Source of the DNA: Atherinomorus stipes
Taxonomy: Eukaryota > Chordata > Actinopteri > Atheriniformes > Atherinidae
DNA: 64,000 nucleotides
Assembly (NCBI GenBank): GCA_023101725.1
Contig: JALJCO010010564.1
Location: forward strand, 434,001-498,000
Direction of reading: 5' to 3'
Shown: positions 35,576 to 47,948 of the stretch, piece after piece
Layout of the letters: every line of letters starts with the position of its first letter
Numbering within the stretch: the stretch's first letter is position 1
The notes under the pieces: model-generated
Databases searched by the model: none
Told to the model about the DNA's origin: nothing
Seen by the model: the letters and a program-made list of their open reading frames with translations, nothing else
Program-made: the position numbers and the translations under genes

Positions 35576-35849
35576 AATACTTTAAACAGTATTTTATCAG
35601 TGTCGAGATCAGTAAAATGTACCATATCGTCCATGTGTAGTTAGCTGGTGGAAGTTGGGTCGAAGCTCAGAAATCTCTGCACTGCCCTCTAGTGGATGTC
35701 TTGAATAGCAGCTCTGCCAATGGGCAGTGAAACTAATCCATATACTTAAAAGTAAGCATAAATGGACCCTTAGAGGAGCCTAAACTGGATATAACCCTGA
35801 GCCAGACAGCCATTAGCGCATCTAGCAGAGTGTTATTCTTCTGACTTTA

Positions 35850-36160
35850 GCTGTGTGTTACTTTTTTTAACAGTTTCAGGGGTTGTTTCTTTTCACGGCA
35901 TCATTTTATCTTTTAACTCGCTACAGATGGGGCTCTTATTTTGGAAAGCTCAAACCGGACGTTTGTGGGTCTCAGGTTGCGGGCTTGACAGCAGGTCCGG
36001 TTTTATCTCTTTGCTTTCTTTATTCCACCCTGCCTGGTCGTTTCTGTCTCTGTTTAAAGCGCCCAGGCTGCCGTGCGCGCGCGTTTATTTATCAATGCGT
36101 CTTCTGTGAAAGTTTAGGTTTTTACATTTTAGTCTCTCCTCAAATGAGAAGACGTAAAAG
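35850..36160 (+). promoter_or_regulatory. Presumed promoter and 5' UTR of castor2-like gene
   Basis: Sequence immediately upstream of the castor2-like start, with a CpG-containing stretch (CCGTGCGCGCGCGTTTATTT at about 36071). The ATG context is AAAAGATGG (A at -3, G at +4), a good initiation context. No TATA box is assigned. The block is free of recognisable transposons. Confidence 0.4.
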
Positions 36161-36273
36161 ATGGAGCTTCATATTTTAGAGCACAGCTTGAAAGTGGCGA
36201 GTATAGAGAAAGAGGGGATCCAGATTTGCACTCACGGATTAATAAAACTCGCCTTCCTGGCCTCCAAAACCAG
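36161..36273 (+). CDS. castor2: CASTOR-family arginine sensor, exon 1
   Basis: CASTOR1 and CASTOR2 (formerly GATSL3 and GATSL2) are cytosolic ACT-domain proteins that bind GATOR2 and relieve its inhibition when arginine is bound, controlling mTORC1. Here the ATG opens 37 complete codons that begin MELHILEH, continue SLKVASIEKEGI and end THGLIKLAFLASKT; two further bases (AG) run into a GTAGGT splice donor. This is the conserved N-terminal strand-helix of the first ACT domain. The LKVAS...GLIKLAFL..KTR pattern fits CASTOR2 better than CASTOR1 (which has ..LIKLLFLPRRSR in mammals). The family's next exon should begin CKFFSLTETPEDYT; I could not find it in the following 27.7 kb. No frame damage is seen, so this looks like a live host exon. 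Confidence 0.78.
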
Positions 36274-36545
36274 GTAGGTAACTTCAGAGAGACAGGAGCG
36301 GGGACCCGGTGCTGTGTGCGGGGAGCACCGCTGCTGTCATCGCGGGGAACTGCCGCTGCGTGCAGCTGCTGGTCGCGTTACAGGCTGCTGGTGTTTGTTG
36401 TTGCTCCAGCTCGGTCCTGGAGCTGCTAATGCTCCGCAGATCCTGCTGGAAGTCAGCCTCCTAAAGCAGTTTCCAGGCCTGTCCGTGCTCCGGACTGTCA
36501 TTTTGTAGCTCAGTGCCATCTGTAGCTGGGTCGACGCCAGGTGGG

Positions 36546-36577
<32 letters not shown>

Positions 36578-37234
36578 TTGCAGCCGGTTTTTAACTCACT
36601 GAAATAACCAGAACCAAATCAGCCAAACTTGGATGGTCGGTGTGTTGGAAGTTTGTGCAAAATGTGGTTCATAACCAGCAGCCAGCCTGAGGAAAGTTTA
36701 ATACCAGCAGGCCTGCAGCTGCACCGCCGCTCTGCTGGTTCCAGTCCCTCTCATTACTAACTAACTCACACCTTGTTTCAGTAATCAGGGTGTGTGAGCA
36801 GGTAATCAATTCTCTGATAAAACACAGTCCTTTCAGATCACTGATCACCTGACGTAATTGATCTCTGATAAAGGACATTCTCTTCAGATTACTGAGCGCC
36901 TGACATGATCAGAGTTAACTCAAACTTCAGTATCAGCTTATAATCGGAGCTTCACAGAATCAAATAATCATTTGGACTTAACGTTTTCATTTGTGTTTTA
37001 AAACCCAGAAACAGAAACCTTGTTTTCAGAGGCAGGCTGGAAAATGTCCAGGCCCTGTGTGAATTAAAGGAAAAGAATTTTCCGGTTGAGTTAATCACTT
37101 TTCCAAATACTGTAGTTCTGTTCAGCTCAACTTTTAATCTCACTGTCAGCTTATTTAGGTGGGATTAAAGCAGAAGGTGTTTTTTTTTTTAATATATCCA
37201 TTTATGTTTTACAACCCCAACCGCAGAAAAGTTG
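36274..37234. other. Start of intron 1, CpG-richer then unique DNA
   Basis: 36280-36460 is the most CpG-rich single-copy stretch near the exon (for example GGGGAACTGCCGCTGCGTGC), consistent with a promoter-associated island. A (GT)n tract with TA interruptions lies at 36545-36580. No further exon is seen. Confidence 0.4.
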
Positions 37235-37900
37235 GGATGCTGTAAAAAGTAGTTCCAGGGTGATGTTTACCATCGTGTAGTGATATGTCTGTAAGAAGTA
37301 GTTCCAGGGTGATGTTAACCATCGTGTAGTGATATGTCTGTAAGAAGTAGTTCCAGGGTGATGTTAACCATCGTGTAGTAATACGTCTATAAAAAGTAGT
37401 TCCAGGGTGATGTTTACCATCGTGTAGTGATATGTCTGTAAGAAGTAGTTCCAGGGTGATGTTAACCATCGTGTAGTAATACGTGTATAAAAAGTAGTTC
37501 CAGGGTGATGTTTACCATCGTGTAGTGACATGTCTGTAAAAAGTAGTTCCAGGGTGATGTTTACCATCGTGTAGTAACACGTGTGTAAAAAGTAGTTCCA
37601 GGGTGATGTTTACCATCGTGTAGTAATATGTCTGTAAAAAGTACTTCCAGGGTGATGTTTACCATCGTGTAGTAACATATCTGTAAAAAGTAGTTCCAGG
37701 GTGATGTTTACCATCGTGTAGTGATATGTCTGTAAAAAGTAGTTCCAGGGTGATGTTTACCATCGTGTAGTGATATGTCTGTAAAAAGTACTTCCAGGGT
37801 GATGTTTACCATCGTGTAGTGACATGTCTGTAAAAAGTAGTTCCAGGGTAATGTTTACCATCGTGTAGTAATATGTCTGTAAAAAGTACTTCCAGGGTAA
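37235..37900. repeat. 49-bp minisatellite, about 13 units
   Basis: Units of AAAAAGTAGTTCCAGGGTGA plus TGTTTACCATCGTGTAGTGA plus TATGTCTGT, very similar to each other; variants include GTTAACC for GTTTACC and AGTACTTCC for AGTAGTTCC. Minus-strand ORFs with TLELLFTDMSLHDGKHHPG are shadows of this array. Confidence 0.93.
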
Positions 37901-39300
37901 CCGGGGCCATAACGCGTTTGCGCTCCACTCTGGACCGGTTCCGGACTGACTGCTGAGGAGCAGGGCTGAGGATCCCTGGACCCTGGCCAGACCAGATCCG
38001 GTCCTAACATCTCCCTGACCCACTTCCTCACCTACCTGCTGCGTTGGAAGTAAAGCACTCATGGGGGGGGGGGGGGTAAAGCTTTTTTAATTTCATCCCT
38101 GATCACATTGACTGGCTGAGTAATCAGTTCTGGTCGGCCTGGCTGGTGGACCAGAAGCCCGTCTTTGGCATCCAGCCTTCGTGTGTGCTGCTCACACACG
38201 CCTACCCGGCGGATAACGGCCTGATAGCTGTCAGGCGGTCGGAGCATGACTCCAGATGAATGTCACCACGTCTGCAGGATCAGTCGATGCGGTTGACGGC
38301 TTTTAGAGCTGATGATGTCAGATTTGATGTTTTTTAGCTTCTTCTCAACAAACTAATCAGCAGTTCCAACTTTAGATCAACGTTTGCATTTGTTTAGACA
38401 AACAGTTTTAAGTTTAACCAGAATTTGTAACATGGCTGATGTGGTTCAGGACCTTATGGAGTCCTGTGGGGATAAATCCACATTGAAATCACAATTCTTC
38501 CCACAAATGTAGCTGAACTGGCCTGATTCGATGTGCAGAAGGTCGGCTCGGGACTCCGGACTGACAGCACGGCGGAAACAAACAGGAGTTGAATGGCTGA
38601 TGTTGGATCCGTCGTCTCTGCTCGCAGTTTCTGTTCTCAGCAGAGATGGTCTGTATGTGATTAATTAAACATCACCTCTGACTCCTTACTGCTCCAGTTT
38701 GTCTCTGCCTGACAAAATGCTGCAGGGATGAAGGGACCTCTGTCGGTCAGACAGCTTTTTAACATCCTTGCTCTCTGAAAACTAAAGTTACAGTCGTGTT
38801 GGGCACTTTGTTCGCCGCAGATGCGATTAGAGCTTTTATCACACCCTTGCTGAACTGACAACGGCACTCAAACGGAGGACCTGAGCTTCTGATGATGGGC
38901 TCAGCCGCTCCAACGGCACGCTGCCCTGAAATGCATGTTTTTAGTTTCCTCTCAGGCTGATGCCTCTGAAGCCAGAGTCGGGGCTAAATGTCTGCAGTGC
39001 TGCTGACCAGCTCCTGAAAACACACACATACCTGTTTTAGCTTTGTGTGGACACGTGGTGGCAGCGCGCAGAATACAGAGCAGCTGGAACCGTACACGCC
39101 GTTTCAGTTTGAGTTCATGTCGGGTTTTGCTCCGATGCTAGAGGAGCACATCAGCCTTCGTGGAGGAAGTCGACATGGTAAAACCAAGCAGCAACCTCCG
39201 GTAGCCAGCCGTGAAGCTACCCGGAAGAAGGGAATATTTGTATTTCCCCCATCATCCACCAGGGGCAGCAAAACAGAGCAAATCCCCACAGACTCCCGTG
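37901..39300. other. Presumed intronic single-copy DNA
   Basis: Contains a poly-G run of 14 near 38064 and otherwise unremarkable sequence. No exon could be supported. Confidence 0.35.
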
Positions 39301-39309
39301 TTAAACAGA

Positions 39310-39430
39310 CAAACTTCACAGCAGAAATATAGATGTTTACAGCAGCAATAAACACATTTACAGCGGAAATAAACATGTTTACAGCAGCAATAACCATGCT
39401 TACAGTAGAAATAAACATGTTTACAGTCTG
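39310..39430. repeat. Short array related to 1918-2000
   Basis: Five or so units of ACAGCAGAAATAAACATGTTT-like sequence. Confidence 0.6.
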
Positions 39431-39589
39431 GTTGCTGTAACTTGCACTTTACGTATAGGCATACAGGCCTTTTTTTACATACCTGTATGCACTTTTTGCC
39501 ATCTGCTGCCTCTCTGCCCTAATTACATGCACTGACTTTTTCGTGAACTGTCTGTTGACAGATATGTGTTGTTTTTTAGATTGTGCCTG

Positions 39590-39832
39590 CATTTAGATAT
39601 TATGTATACTGTATATGTGTGTGTGTATGCGTGTATATTATGTGTGTATATAGATACTGTATATATGTATATATGTGTAAATGCATCTATATGTATATGT
39701 GAAAAAAGGAAATGAATAAAGGAAAGGGAAGGGATTAAATAGGAAGGGAGGGGAAAACCCCAAAAGAAAATTAAGGGAATACAAAAAAAAGGGAAGGAAA
39801 AAAAAAAATGTATGTATGTATGCATGTGTGTG

Positions 39833-39869
<37 letters not shown>

Positions 39870-39925
39870 GTGTATATATGTGTATGTGTGCGTATATATA
39901 TTTACTTCATATTTGTGTTTTTTGT
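39590..39925. repeat. Compound (GT)/(TA)/purine microsatellite region
   Basis: Includes GT/TA alternating tracts, an A/G-rich part (39700-39810), (TATG)n and (TA)n at 39838-39867. Confidence 0.85.
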
Positions 39926-39949
39926 GTTTTTTTAAAATCTACACGTAAT

Positions 39950-40225
39950 TAGGTGCGTGTCCTTTTGATTGACATGTGGCAGACCGGATGTGGGCCTGCT
40001 GCCCGGTGGCTAACAGTTAGCTCCTTGTTTGCTCTCGGTAAGGTCTCAGTCTGTAGCAGAGCAGCAACATGGTGGTTTTTAGCAGCTAACAGCAAGTCCA
40101 CGTCTTACTTTTATCGCGCCACTTAGGAAGCTAATCTTTGTTAGCTCCTGTTAGTTTCGAGTTAGCGTCTAGCCCAGAGTACATCAGCTGTTAATCATCC
40201 ACGGTCTTTGGGTAAAACAGAGCTT
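39950..40225 (-). repeat. Dispersed repeat R1, inverted copy
   Basis: Reverse-complement match to 7790-8110 (for example AGTTAGCTCCTTGTTTGCTC and GAGTTAGCGTCTAGCCC). Confidence 0.6.
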
Positions 40226-40680
40226 TTTAACTCATTGGGCGCTCCATATTGCCAGGATTTTTAAGCATTCTCACTGATTTTTGGAAAACCACAATTTATT
40301 GTGTACTATGTCTATGTAAACACTAAATATACCAAAGGAAAGCTTAGGCTCTCTTCTTTTATCAGAAAAATACATTTGTTTCTAGCTTTTTCCATTCTTT
40401 AGAAATCTGCAGTGGAACACGGGTTTGTTGCATCAACAATGCCTGCTTTTGACCAAAAAGGTGAGAAAACAAGCTTTAAATGCAGCAATGTATTTCAAGT
40501 GGAAAAGAGTCTTTGTTGCCGATATTTTTTTTACTTTAGTGACACCTTCATCATCTGAACTTCTATGAAACAACAAAAACAACACTGAGAAAAGAGTTTT
40601 GGTGGTAAAAAAATCATTCACTAGCTGTATAAGTCACAAGTTTGTTTCACAACATAACATTTGGCAGAAACGTCTGTCTT
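40226..40680. repeat. Repeats R4 and R2 (copy 2)
   Basis: 40230-40440 matches the Kolobok intron on both sides of its Harbinger insertion (59320-59428 plus 60924-61030), and thus gives an approximate empty site near AAACACTAAATATACC. 40470-40670 matches 9590-9830 inverted. Confidence 0.65.
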
Positions 40681-40782
40681 TCTATCCCTCCTTCCCTCCG
40701 TCTACTCAGCCACTTCTGCTGGTGCACATTGTTCTGCTGGAACAACATTTTGGGGCCGTTAACCTTTGACTTGAGCCCCGTT

Positions 40783-41005
40783 CCGGGGTTGGATCTGGTT
40801 GGGTCAGTCCATATTTTTTGCGTCTCCACAGGTTAAACTGGGACGAGTGCCCTTATATCCGACCAGACTGTCCTACTTTTTTGGTACCCCTCCGCAGGGG
40901 TATCGATCTAACTGATCTGGACCAAAGAGGCGGAGCTAAACACACAGCAAGCCGTTGATTGGTCTAAAAAAATTTGTCATTTCCCACATGACCCGGCATA
41001 AAAAC
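40783..41005. mobile_element. Partial GC-rich MITE M3 (copy 2)
   Basis: Diverged copy of 20540-21023 in reverse orientation (GGTACCCCT, GATCTGGACCAAAGAGG, GCGTCTCCACAG). It ends abruptly at the hAT terminus at 41006. Confidence 0.7.
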
Positions 41006-41020
41006 TAGGGATGCACGATA

Positions 41021-41737
41021 TAGGGAGCCGAAGTCACGCCCCTCTGCTTCCGCATCATGGGACCTAAGAGATGAAAAAATATGAATGGAAGTCAATGAGG
41101 AGAAAATAATTATCTTCTGGTCCCAGTCGTTCTCTGTCCTGGATTCCAGTTATGTTGGTTATGGATTTAAATAAAATTTTTTGGTGCAAAGAAAAAATAA
41201 AATACCGCGAAGATTTTCGATAATTTCAGGATTTACTTGAAGCCGCTTTGTGGACTACTCCTCTCTCCGCAAGTGATGATGTTGTTCCCTGCGACGGGCG
41301 TGAACGAGACTGGACATCGTTCTATCGGCGTAATGGAAAGACTCAACATTTCCTGACTTAAAACGGTTTTCCCCTCTGTTCATGGTCCTTCTCCTGTTCT
41401 CGGAAAAAAAATAAAGTAAAAAGAGGCAGCGTGCCGCAGTAAAATCACAACGGTAGCGTACTCCTGCAGCTGGTGACACTTTTCGGTTGCGGCGAGAGCT
41501 GTAGTCCACACAGAGGCTTCAAGTAAATCCTGAAATTGGCGAAAATCTTCACGGTATTTTCTTTTTCTTTGCACCAAAAATTTTCATTTAAATCCATAAC
41601 CAGCATATCTAGAATCCAGGACAGAGAACGACTGGGACCAGAAGATAATTATTTTCTCCTCATTGACTTCCATTCATATTTTTTTGTCTCTTAGGTCCCA
41701 TGATGCGGAATTAGAGGGGCATGACTTCGGCTCCCTA
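41021..41737. mobile_element. Palindromic TA-flanked element M2
   Basis: 717 bp; the outer 200 bp on each side are inverted repeats starting TAGGGAGCCGAAGTCACGCC. TA flanks both ends (41019-41020 and 41738-41739). It is inserted 15 bp inside the end of element A. Half copy at 1650-1889. The minus-strand frame inside (41255-41509) has no recognisable domain. Confidence 0.85.
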
Positions 41738-42199
41738 TAATCAGCCCCCTATCGGTATCGGCCTATATCAGCCTTAAAACTGAGTATCGGACATCAGCCA
41801 CCCCACCGATATTTAACCGATCAGCCCACTGTTACTAAAGTCTAAAAAAAACCCAAACTACTACTACTACTTCTTCTTCTTCTTCAGCAACTTTTTTTTG
41901 ACAGGCTTTAAAACTTCTGAAGACTAGGGCTGGGAAAAAATATTGATACACATATTGACATTTAAAAACGTCGCATCGATCTATTTTACTAATGAAATCT
42001 CGCGATATTTCATTGTTCTGTTATGACATCTTGCAAGAATTTGCATAAAAATTTTGAGATATTTTCATATGCTGATATTATATTGACATTTAAAAACACG
42101 GTATCGATCTATTTCACTAACAAAATCTCGCAAGAGTTTGTAACAGAATGATGAATTCTCGCGAGATTTCCTTAGTGAAATAGATTGATGAATGTATTG

Positions 42200-42778
42200 T
42201 GTTTGATGGAAACGAACATTTTTTCTTGTTCCTGCAGCCTCGAGGGCAAGAACAAAGTTCTGGCTTTTCGTGGAGTCTGGAACAAGCTTAACTGTGTAAA
42301 CCAATGAGCCATCAGACATGTCTGTCTTCTACATATTAGTGTGCTTTACAGATACAATCAATTCAAGACAATTCATTGTGATCTAATTACAACAAAACTG
42401 GATTAGTTCAGTTTATAAGAGCTGTGTTTATACAAGCCAGTTCATAGAAATATTTGCCTAGCTAAAAAAAACCTTTCCAGGTTTTTCTTGTTTGTCAGCT
42501 TTATTTCTTCATAGCAGGCAACACCTGCAGTGACTAACAGATTTAAGAAACTGAAAACCAATCTTTATGAAATCTTTATTTCTCTGACAACCCTGATCAT
42601 CCAGTTCAGGCAATCTTTTAGTCCAAAAATAAAAATGTATTGAAGAAACTAACAGACTGCTGCATCATGTCCCGAATCTTTCACGCCTCCCTCACTTAGA
42701 AACTGGCCGGCCTGTAAATTTTGTTGAGGCAGTATTTTACATACAGCCAACATTCTTAACTTATCACGTGTCTTATTT
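42200..42778. other. No gene recognised
   Basis: Non-coding A/T-rich DNA inside element B. Confidence 0.3.
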
Positions 42779-43610
42779 AAAGGTAAAGTATGTAAGAATT
42801 ACTGACATCTCGTGGTAAAGATGGATATTTAAAGGCGCTGTACCTGATTTTGCACATTATGGAACCATGAGCGAGGTGAACAGTGTAGTTTGAACTGTAA
42901 GCCCCGCCCCTAACTGTTTCTCCCAGTGAGAAACGCTCCTTCTCTTCTTTTTCTCTCCTCCCACTCAACATGCACGAAACAACATGCACATATCATACTC
43001 GTGCACAAAGAAACTCTCCAGAGAAAACTTGCATCTTCCAGTGAATTTCCTGTTCTGGTTGCAGTAAACGGCTGCAGATCAGCTAAATGACATTTTCTGT
43101 CATAAACCGGTAGTTTACCGTAACTACAGTTATGTACACAGATGCACAGTTATGACGAGTTATGATGTTATAGGCGACATTATAACATGACAACCTAATG
43201 AAGTATCTAACCGGTCACTGCGAGTGGAAGTGATGTAAGGCTACCATGTTACAGTAAATATCAGTATGTATTATGTACGGTAGACCAGCAGAGGCAGCGC
43301 CAGCACCCGAGGACATACAACATGTTACTAAGAAGAAAGTTATTGAAAAAAATACCTGTCCACAGTCAGTCCGAGGCGTCCAGCTGCTCTCTACCTTCAG
43401 TACAATCCACCGAGAACACGAACTTTATTCCTTCTTTGGTCTCTCCTCAGTTTTGATGCTTTCAGGCTGTTTTGCTGCGGTATCGCCACTTTCCCTTCGG
43501 TAGACGCCATGCGGTTCTGTTTACAAGTGCTGCCGTGCACGCGTTAGGGGAGGGCGCTCCTCGCTAGGAATCGCTGTGAGTGGCTGATAGGAAACCAGAA
43601 CTTCTGTAGA
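42779..43610. repeat. Dispersed repeat R3 (copy 2), TTAA-type
   Basis: Begins TTTAAAGGTAAAGTATGTAA; from 42960 onward it matches 11075-11640. Copy 2 carries about 100 bp (43245-43350) absent from copy 1. Confidence 0.65.
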
Positions 43611-43616
43611 ATGAAC

Positions 43617-43752
43617 TCCATTGTCCACTGAACGAACTGATTAATCCAGGTGTGCCTGACCTCAGTAACTGGCCAGACACACCTGGATTAATCAGTTTGT
43701 CCAGTGCTGTCTTAAGTTCAGGAAGTGGTGGAGTTGTGCATATGGCCCATTG
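43617..43752. mobile_element. Palindromic MITE M1 (partial copy)
   Basis: Shares TTAATCCAGGTGTG and the right end GTGGAGTTGTGCATATGGCC with the other M1 copies; the left arm is shortened. Confidence 0.75.
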
Positions 43753-45030
43753 TATGAACAACAATAACCCATAAATGAACAATTTGGCGTATTAAAACAA
43801 AATCAAATCACAACTCCCAAACAGTCACGGTCCTTAAACTCTGAGCTCAGATGTTGTCACGTGTTAGAAATGAAATGAAATGATAATCCGAAGAAATACT
43901 TTATAAAAAGCCACTCTTTTTTTTTTGTTTGTTTTTTTGTTTTTAAAAAAGATTATATGAAATAATGGAATAATAAGTAGTCTTGTTCTTTGGGATGGAT
44001 GTGGGGATGAATTTCTGATCTCTGGTCTGGAGAGAGCCATAAGAAAACCTGTTTTTTTCGGGGGGAGGAGGAAGAATCATAATAATGGGAATCATTTTAC
44101 GGGGCAGGTTTAGAGAGCATTTTATACATGTTTTTTTTCGATTTTTTTTTGTGTTTTCCGAGGAAAGATATTCTAACGGAAGTGAAATGGACAGGGGGAT
44201 GATAAGATAGAAAAGGATCTGATGATTTTTTGGAGTTGTTTTGGATTGTCGAAGACGGGAATTGTTTTTTAACACTTCACTCTCGGGGGAAATGTGTTAA
44301 TTTTGTTCTTCAGTAAAATCATCTCTTAGTCTTGCTGTAGGGGGGTGTATTAATCCGCGGTGTAATGGATTCGTCCATCAAAAATACACACAAAGGAAGA
44401 GAAAAAAGAGGGGGTGGGGGGGTGAGGGGGGGGGAGGGGAAGGGGGAGGGTGGGTAATATATGTAGAGGCCCCGGAGGGCCCCTCGTTCCCTACAATGTG
44501 ACCAAGCGCAACACAAGACAACTAGTCCACCCCCGTTTGTAATCTGTATGGTTACATACCTTGCCCGCCATCGTCATAGCAATGGCAACAACTCGTAGTC
44601 TCGCACCAGTCTCCTTCGGTGCCGCCTCTCTTTTATTTGAGACACTACAAAAAGCTCCATGCCTCACTGCCTTACCAAAAGAAACGCTTCTGGCAAAACC
44701 ACCAACTTAACATGTTTACCCTACTGTTGTTTTTCCGGGGCAGGTGGGAGGGACTTCCGCGCCTACTTTGTCCATTTAACAAGCGCCCCTTTCAACCACG
44801 CAATGCTGCTCAGAAAGTTCAGAGCGCATCATAAATCACAGTGTGAAAACCGAGAACCGAAACAAACGATAAAACAGAGTTGCGACTTTCAGCTCTTCAA
44901 TCGGACCGAGTCCGCTTGGCCAGGCGTGAAAGGGACATAAATAAGAAGAGAACGGAGTGATTTCCAAACGCGACGCGACGGAAGCGACACAGGCTGCCCG
45001 CGGCGACAGAGGAAAGGGTGAATGTGTGCT
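43753..45030. other. No gene recognised; G-rich patch
   Basis: 44395-44455 is G-rich with runs of 5-8 G. 44560-44980 is GC-balanced and might be a promoter-like or retroelement piece, but nothing is identifiable. Confidence 0.3.
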
Positions 45031-45040
45031 GAGGTTCACT

Positions 45041-45829
45041 TAGGGCTGGACGATATAAAAAAAAAGATTATCGATAAAAAAAAATCTGTATTGATCGATA
45101 TCGATATTTATAAAAAAAAAAAAAAGCCATTATCAAATTAAAAGCCATTTTAGGTGCATCCCTGGCCATTCAAAGGGGAAGCTCGGTTTTTTTCAACCGG
45201 GACCCATTTTCTAGCATGAAATACATTCATTTCCTCACCCAGACAGTTTTGGTGTAACTTGAATTCCTTCAGAAGATATTTAGATCCACTCCAGATCAGC
45301 GTGTGTCCAATATAATGGAAGTGATGAGGCAACCTTACACAACCTCTAAATAAGGCATTATCTGCCACAAACTCCTTCATTTCACCAATGTTTTGTTACG
45401 AAACATTTGTCAGACCCCCTGTGAGCTCGAAGAGGCTTTTTTGTGGTGACTTGTCCTTTTATTGGACATACGCTGATCTGGAGTGGAAGGAATTCAAGTT
45501 GCACCGAAACTGTCTGGGAGAGTAAATGAATGTATTTCATGCTAGAAAAAAGATCCAGATTGAAAGAAACTGAACTTCCCTTTTAAGCTTTTGCTGAATG
45601 ACCTACTCATAATAAAGATCACACTAACACTGAATTCAAATTCAGCCTTTGCCTGGTCTGCATTTGTGATTGGTTTGGCGGAAGGAGTGACCGTAGTATC
45701 CTGCTACCCGATAGGCTACAGCAGAAAACTGTTTTTCTATATTGAACTTTTATTGACCCTCTTTTTTTTCAATTGAAAAAAACCTCTATCGATCGATATA
45801 TATCAATATTGATTTATCGTCCAGCCCTA
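45041..45829. mobile_element. hAT MITE with exact 8-bp duplication, containing a second palindrome
   Basis: 789 bp, ends TAGGGCTGGACGATATAAA and TTTATCGTCCAGCCCTA, flanked by identical octamers GGTTCACT (45033-45040 and 45830-45837). Between about 45170 and 45590 lies another palindrome (AAGGGGAAGCTCGG ... GAACTTCCCTTTT), an element within the element. Confidence 0.92.
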
Positions 45830-45837
45830 GGTTCACT

Positions 45838-46980
45838 AGCAAGAGCCATCCATCCTCCAATCTGGCTGGTCAGTCTGTCACCGACGAGCCGACACAATAA
45901 CACTTGTACAATCATGCTGAAAAGAATGCCGATGGCAAGGCGACGGTGACAGACGACGTGGAACACACCAAACTGACTCCTGTCCCCATCGAAGCCACAC
46001 AGTTTCACCCATCATTGTTCTGGCCAGAGCACCTGGGACATGTCAGCACCAGGTCTGGGGTTACTCGATGCGACAGGCGTGTAGTGCTCATTAGTGATGG
46101 CCTTGTATGAGTAGTGGAGATTTTCTTCTTTGGCCTTTTTTCAGGGTTATTTTAGTCTGTAAAATAGAAATCGACCTGATGTGATTGTATTCCTATGTTA
46201 TAATAACGGCTCCTGCTGGGATTTCGAGTATATAAACTAATTTAAAGGCTCCCCGTGAAGTTCCTGGCATGCACACAGAATGTGAGTCATGCCGGCTGAA
46301 TATGCCGCGATCTCTCCCATGGTGAAGAGTAATATGATGAATCTCTGCAGCAATTTGCTGTCTCACTGTTGATCTGGATGTAACTGCATCTAAAACTGAA
46401 GTAAGTCATTGAGTAGTCCTCATGATAACATGATTAGAGGAGAATTATCAGCACAGAAACAAAGCCCTCAGTGCTCGTCTTAATGTTCCAGATCTGCAAA
46501 ACACTCTAAGCCAGAGTGACACTTGACAGCACGTGTGATTCCAAGAGGAAATGCTGGAATTCCCAGAGAGCGTTGCTGGGAGCCTCTCTGTTATCCTGCT
46601 GTTCCTTCACACCTTTCAGCTAAATATGAAGTGTAAGCATTCAGCGGCCAGCCGATGAAGAATGTGATTATCACAGGAGTGTTGGGACGGCTGTTTATCC
46701 AGTACACAGCCTTCGCTTGGGTTAAAGGGCGAATGCCGGAGCTGATTCTCAGCATCCTTGTTTTTCCTTTGAATAGTTGTGTGATTTCTTCAGACTTGGA
46801 TGACAGAAGCAGGTGCTTATGTGTGAGTGACGATAACGGGATGTTTGATATTTTGGAAGCAGAAGAGCAAAACAAAGTTGGTCCTATTTTTAAAAGAAGA
46901 ATATTGGCTTCTTCCCACAGTCAAAGACAGGCATGTTGGCATCGCTGGGAGTAAATGAGAGCATGAGTGGTTGTTTCGAT
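45838..46980. other. No gene recognised
   Basis: A 99-codon plus frame (46655-46954) and others show no known domain. Treated as non-coding intron. Confidence 0.35.
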
Positions 46981-47700
46981 GGTGACCTGTCCAGGTTTAC
47001 CCTGCCTCTCAGTAGGGATGCGCAATTAATCGAAATTTGATCGTGATTTCAATTCTTAGATCAAACAATCTTCAAACTCCTATAATTAAGTTGAAACAAT
47101 TTATTTGCCATTTTTCATTAGACAATTTCTGAAGGTTATTGTAAAATTAAAATTAATTTTAGTGACTTCTCACCCATGAAATTTGTTTGGTGTCATTAAC
47201 AAACATGTTAGATTTGGAATGTTGCAGCATTGCACTAAAGCTTGAAGTTTACTTTTGGACTTATTGTTTTTAATGAATATATTTATTTTATTCTTTAAAT
47301 ATAGAGAAATTGCAGAACAGCTGGACAGTTTATTTTGGATACATTTGTGTTTCTCTATGCCTTATTTAATGTTCAGAGTATATCTGTTTCATTCATTTAA
47401 TGTTTATACATTGCAAAACAGCTGTAATGTACTCATTTGCAGCCTATATTAATTTTCAATTTGAACGTTTCGTGTAAAATATCAAAGTGTTTTTGACAGT
47501 GAGAGAAATGCTAAATAAATACATCATGTAACTAAAAAATAATCGTTTGAATAATCGTGATTTTAATATTGACCAAAATAAACGTGATGATGATTTTTTC
47601 CGTGATCGCACAGCCTTGCCTCTCAGTAGCTGCTGGGATGGGCTCTACACCTGCAGCCCTGCAGGAGAGTACGTGGTTGTAGAAAATGGATGGATGGAAT
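46981..47700 (+). repeat. Fish retroelement 3' tail split by a hAT element
   Basis: GGTGACCTGTCCAGGTTTAC (46981) and, after the insertion, AGCTGCTGGGATGGGCTC and AAAATGGATGGATGG (to 47700) are the two halves of the common fish tail ending in (ATGG)n. A relative at 51195-51300 is uninterrupted. Confidence 0.75.
47013..47618. mobile_element. hAT MITE with exact 8-bp duplication
   Basis: 606 bp, starts TAGGGATGCGCAATTAATCG, ends GTGATCGCACAGCCTTG, flanked by identical octamers CCTCTCAG (47005-47012 and 47619-47626). Confidence 0.92.
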
Positions 47701-47948
47701 TTTGGCTTATTTGTGGATGCAATTTCATTTTTCTAAATGATCATCATGTAAAAACTGTGGTTGCATTTAGGTTCTGTTTAACTGTCTGCTGCACTGAGAA
47801 CTTGGTTTTTCTGCCAAACTGTTAGAAAAGCGAATATATTCGTCGAAGGTCAAGAGCTCAGGCTGCTGCACAAGAATGCCGGTTGTCCACATTATCAGGT
47901 CCACATTCAGAACAGAATCAGATCCCTTTTCCTTCAGATCTGCCTTAA

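Noticed and set aside
37209..37567. Minus-strand ORFs repeating TLELLFTDMSLHDGKHHPG
   Set aside because: Shadow of the 49-bp minisatellite.
41255..41577. Minus-strand ORFs inside palindromic element M2
   Set aside because: They cover the inverted arms and centre of a non-autonomous element and show no transposase motif.
46655..46954. 99-codon plus-strand ORF as a host exon
   Set aside because: No similarity I recognise and no splice or conservation evidence.
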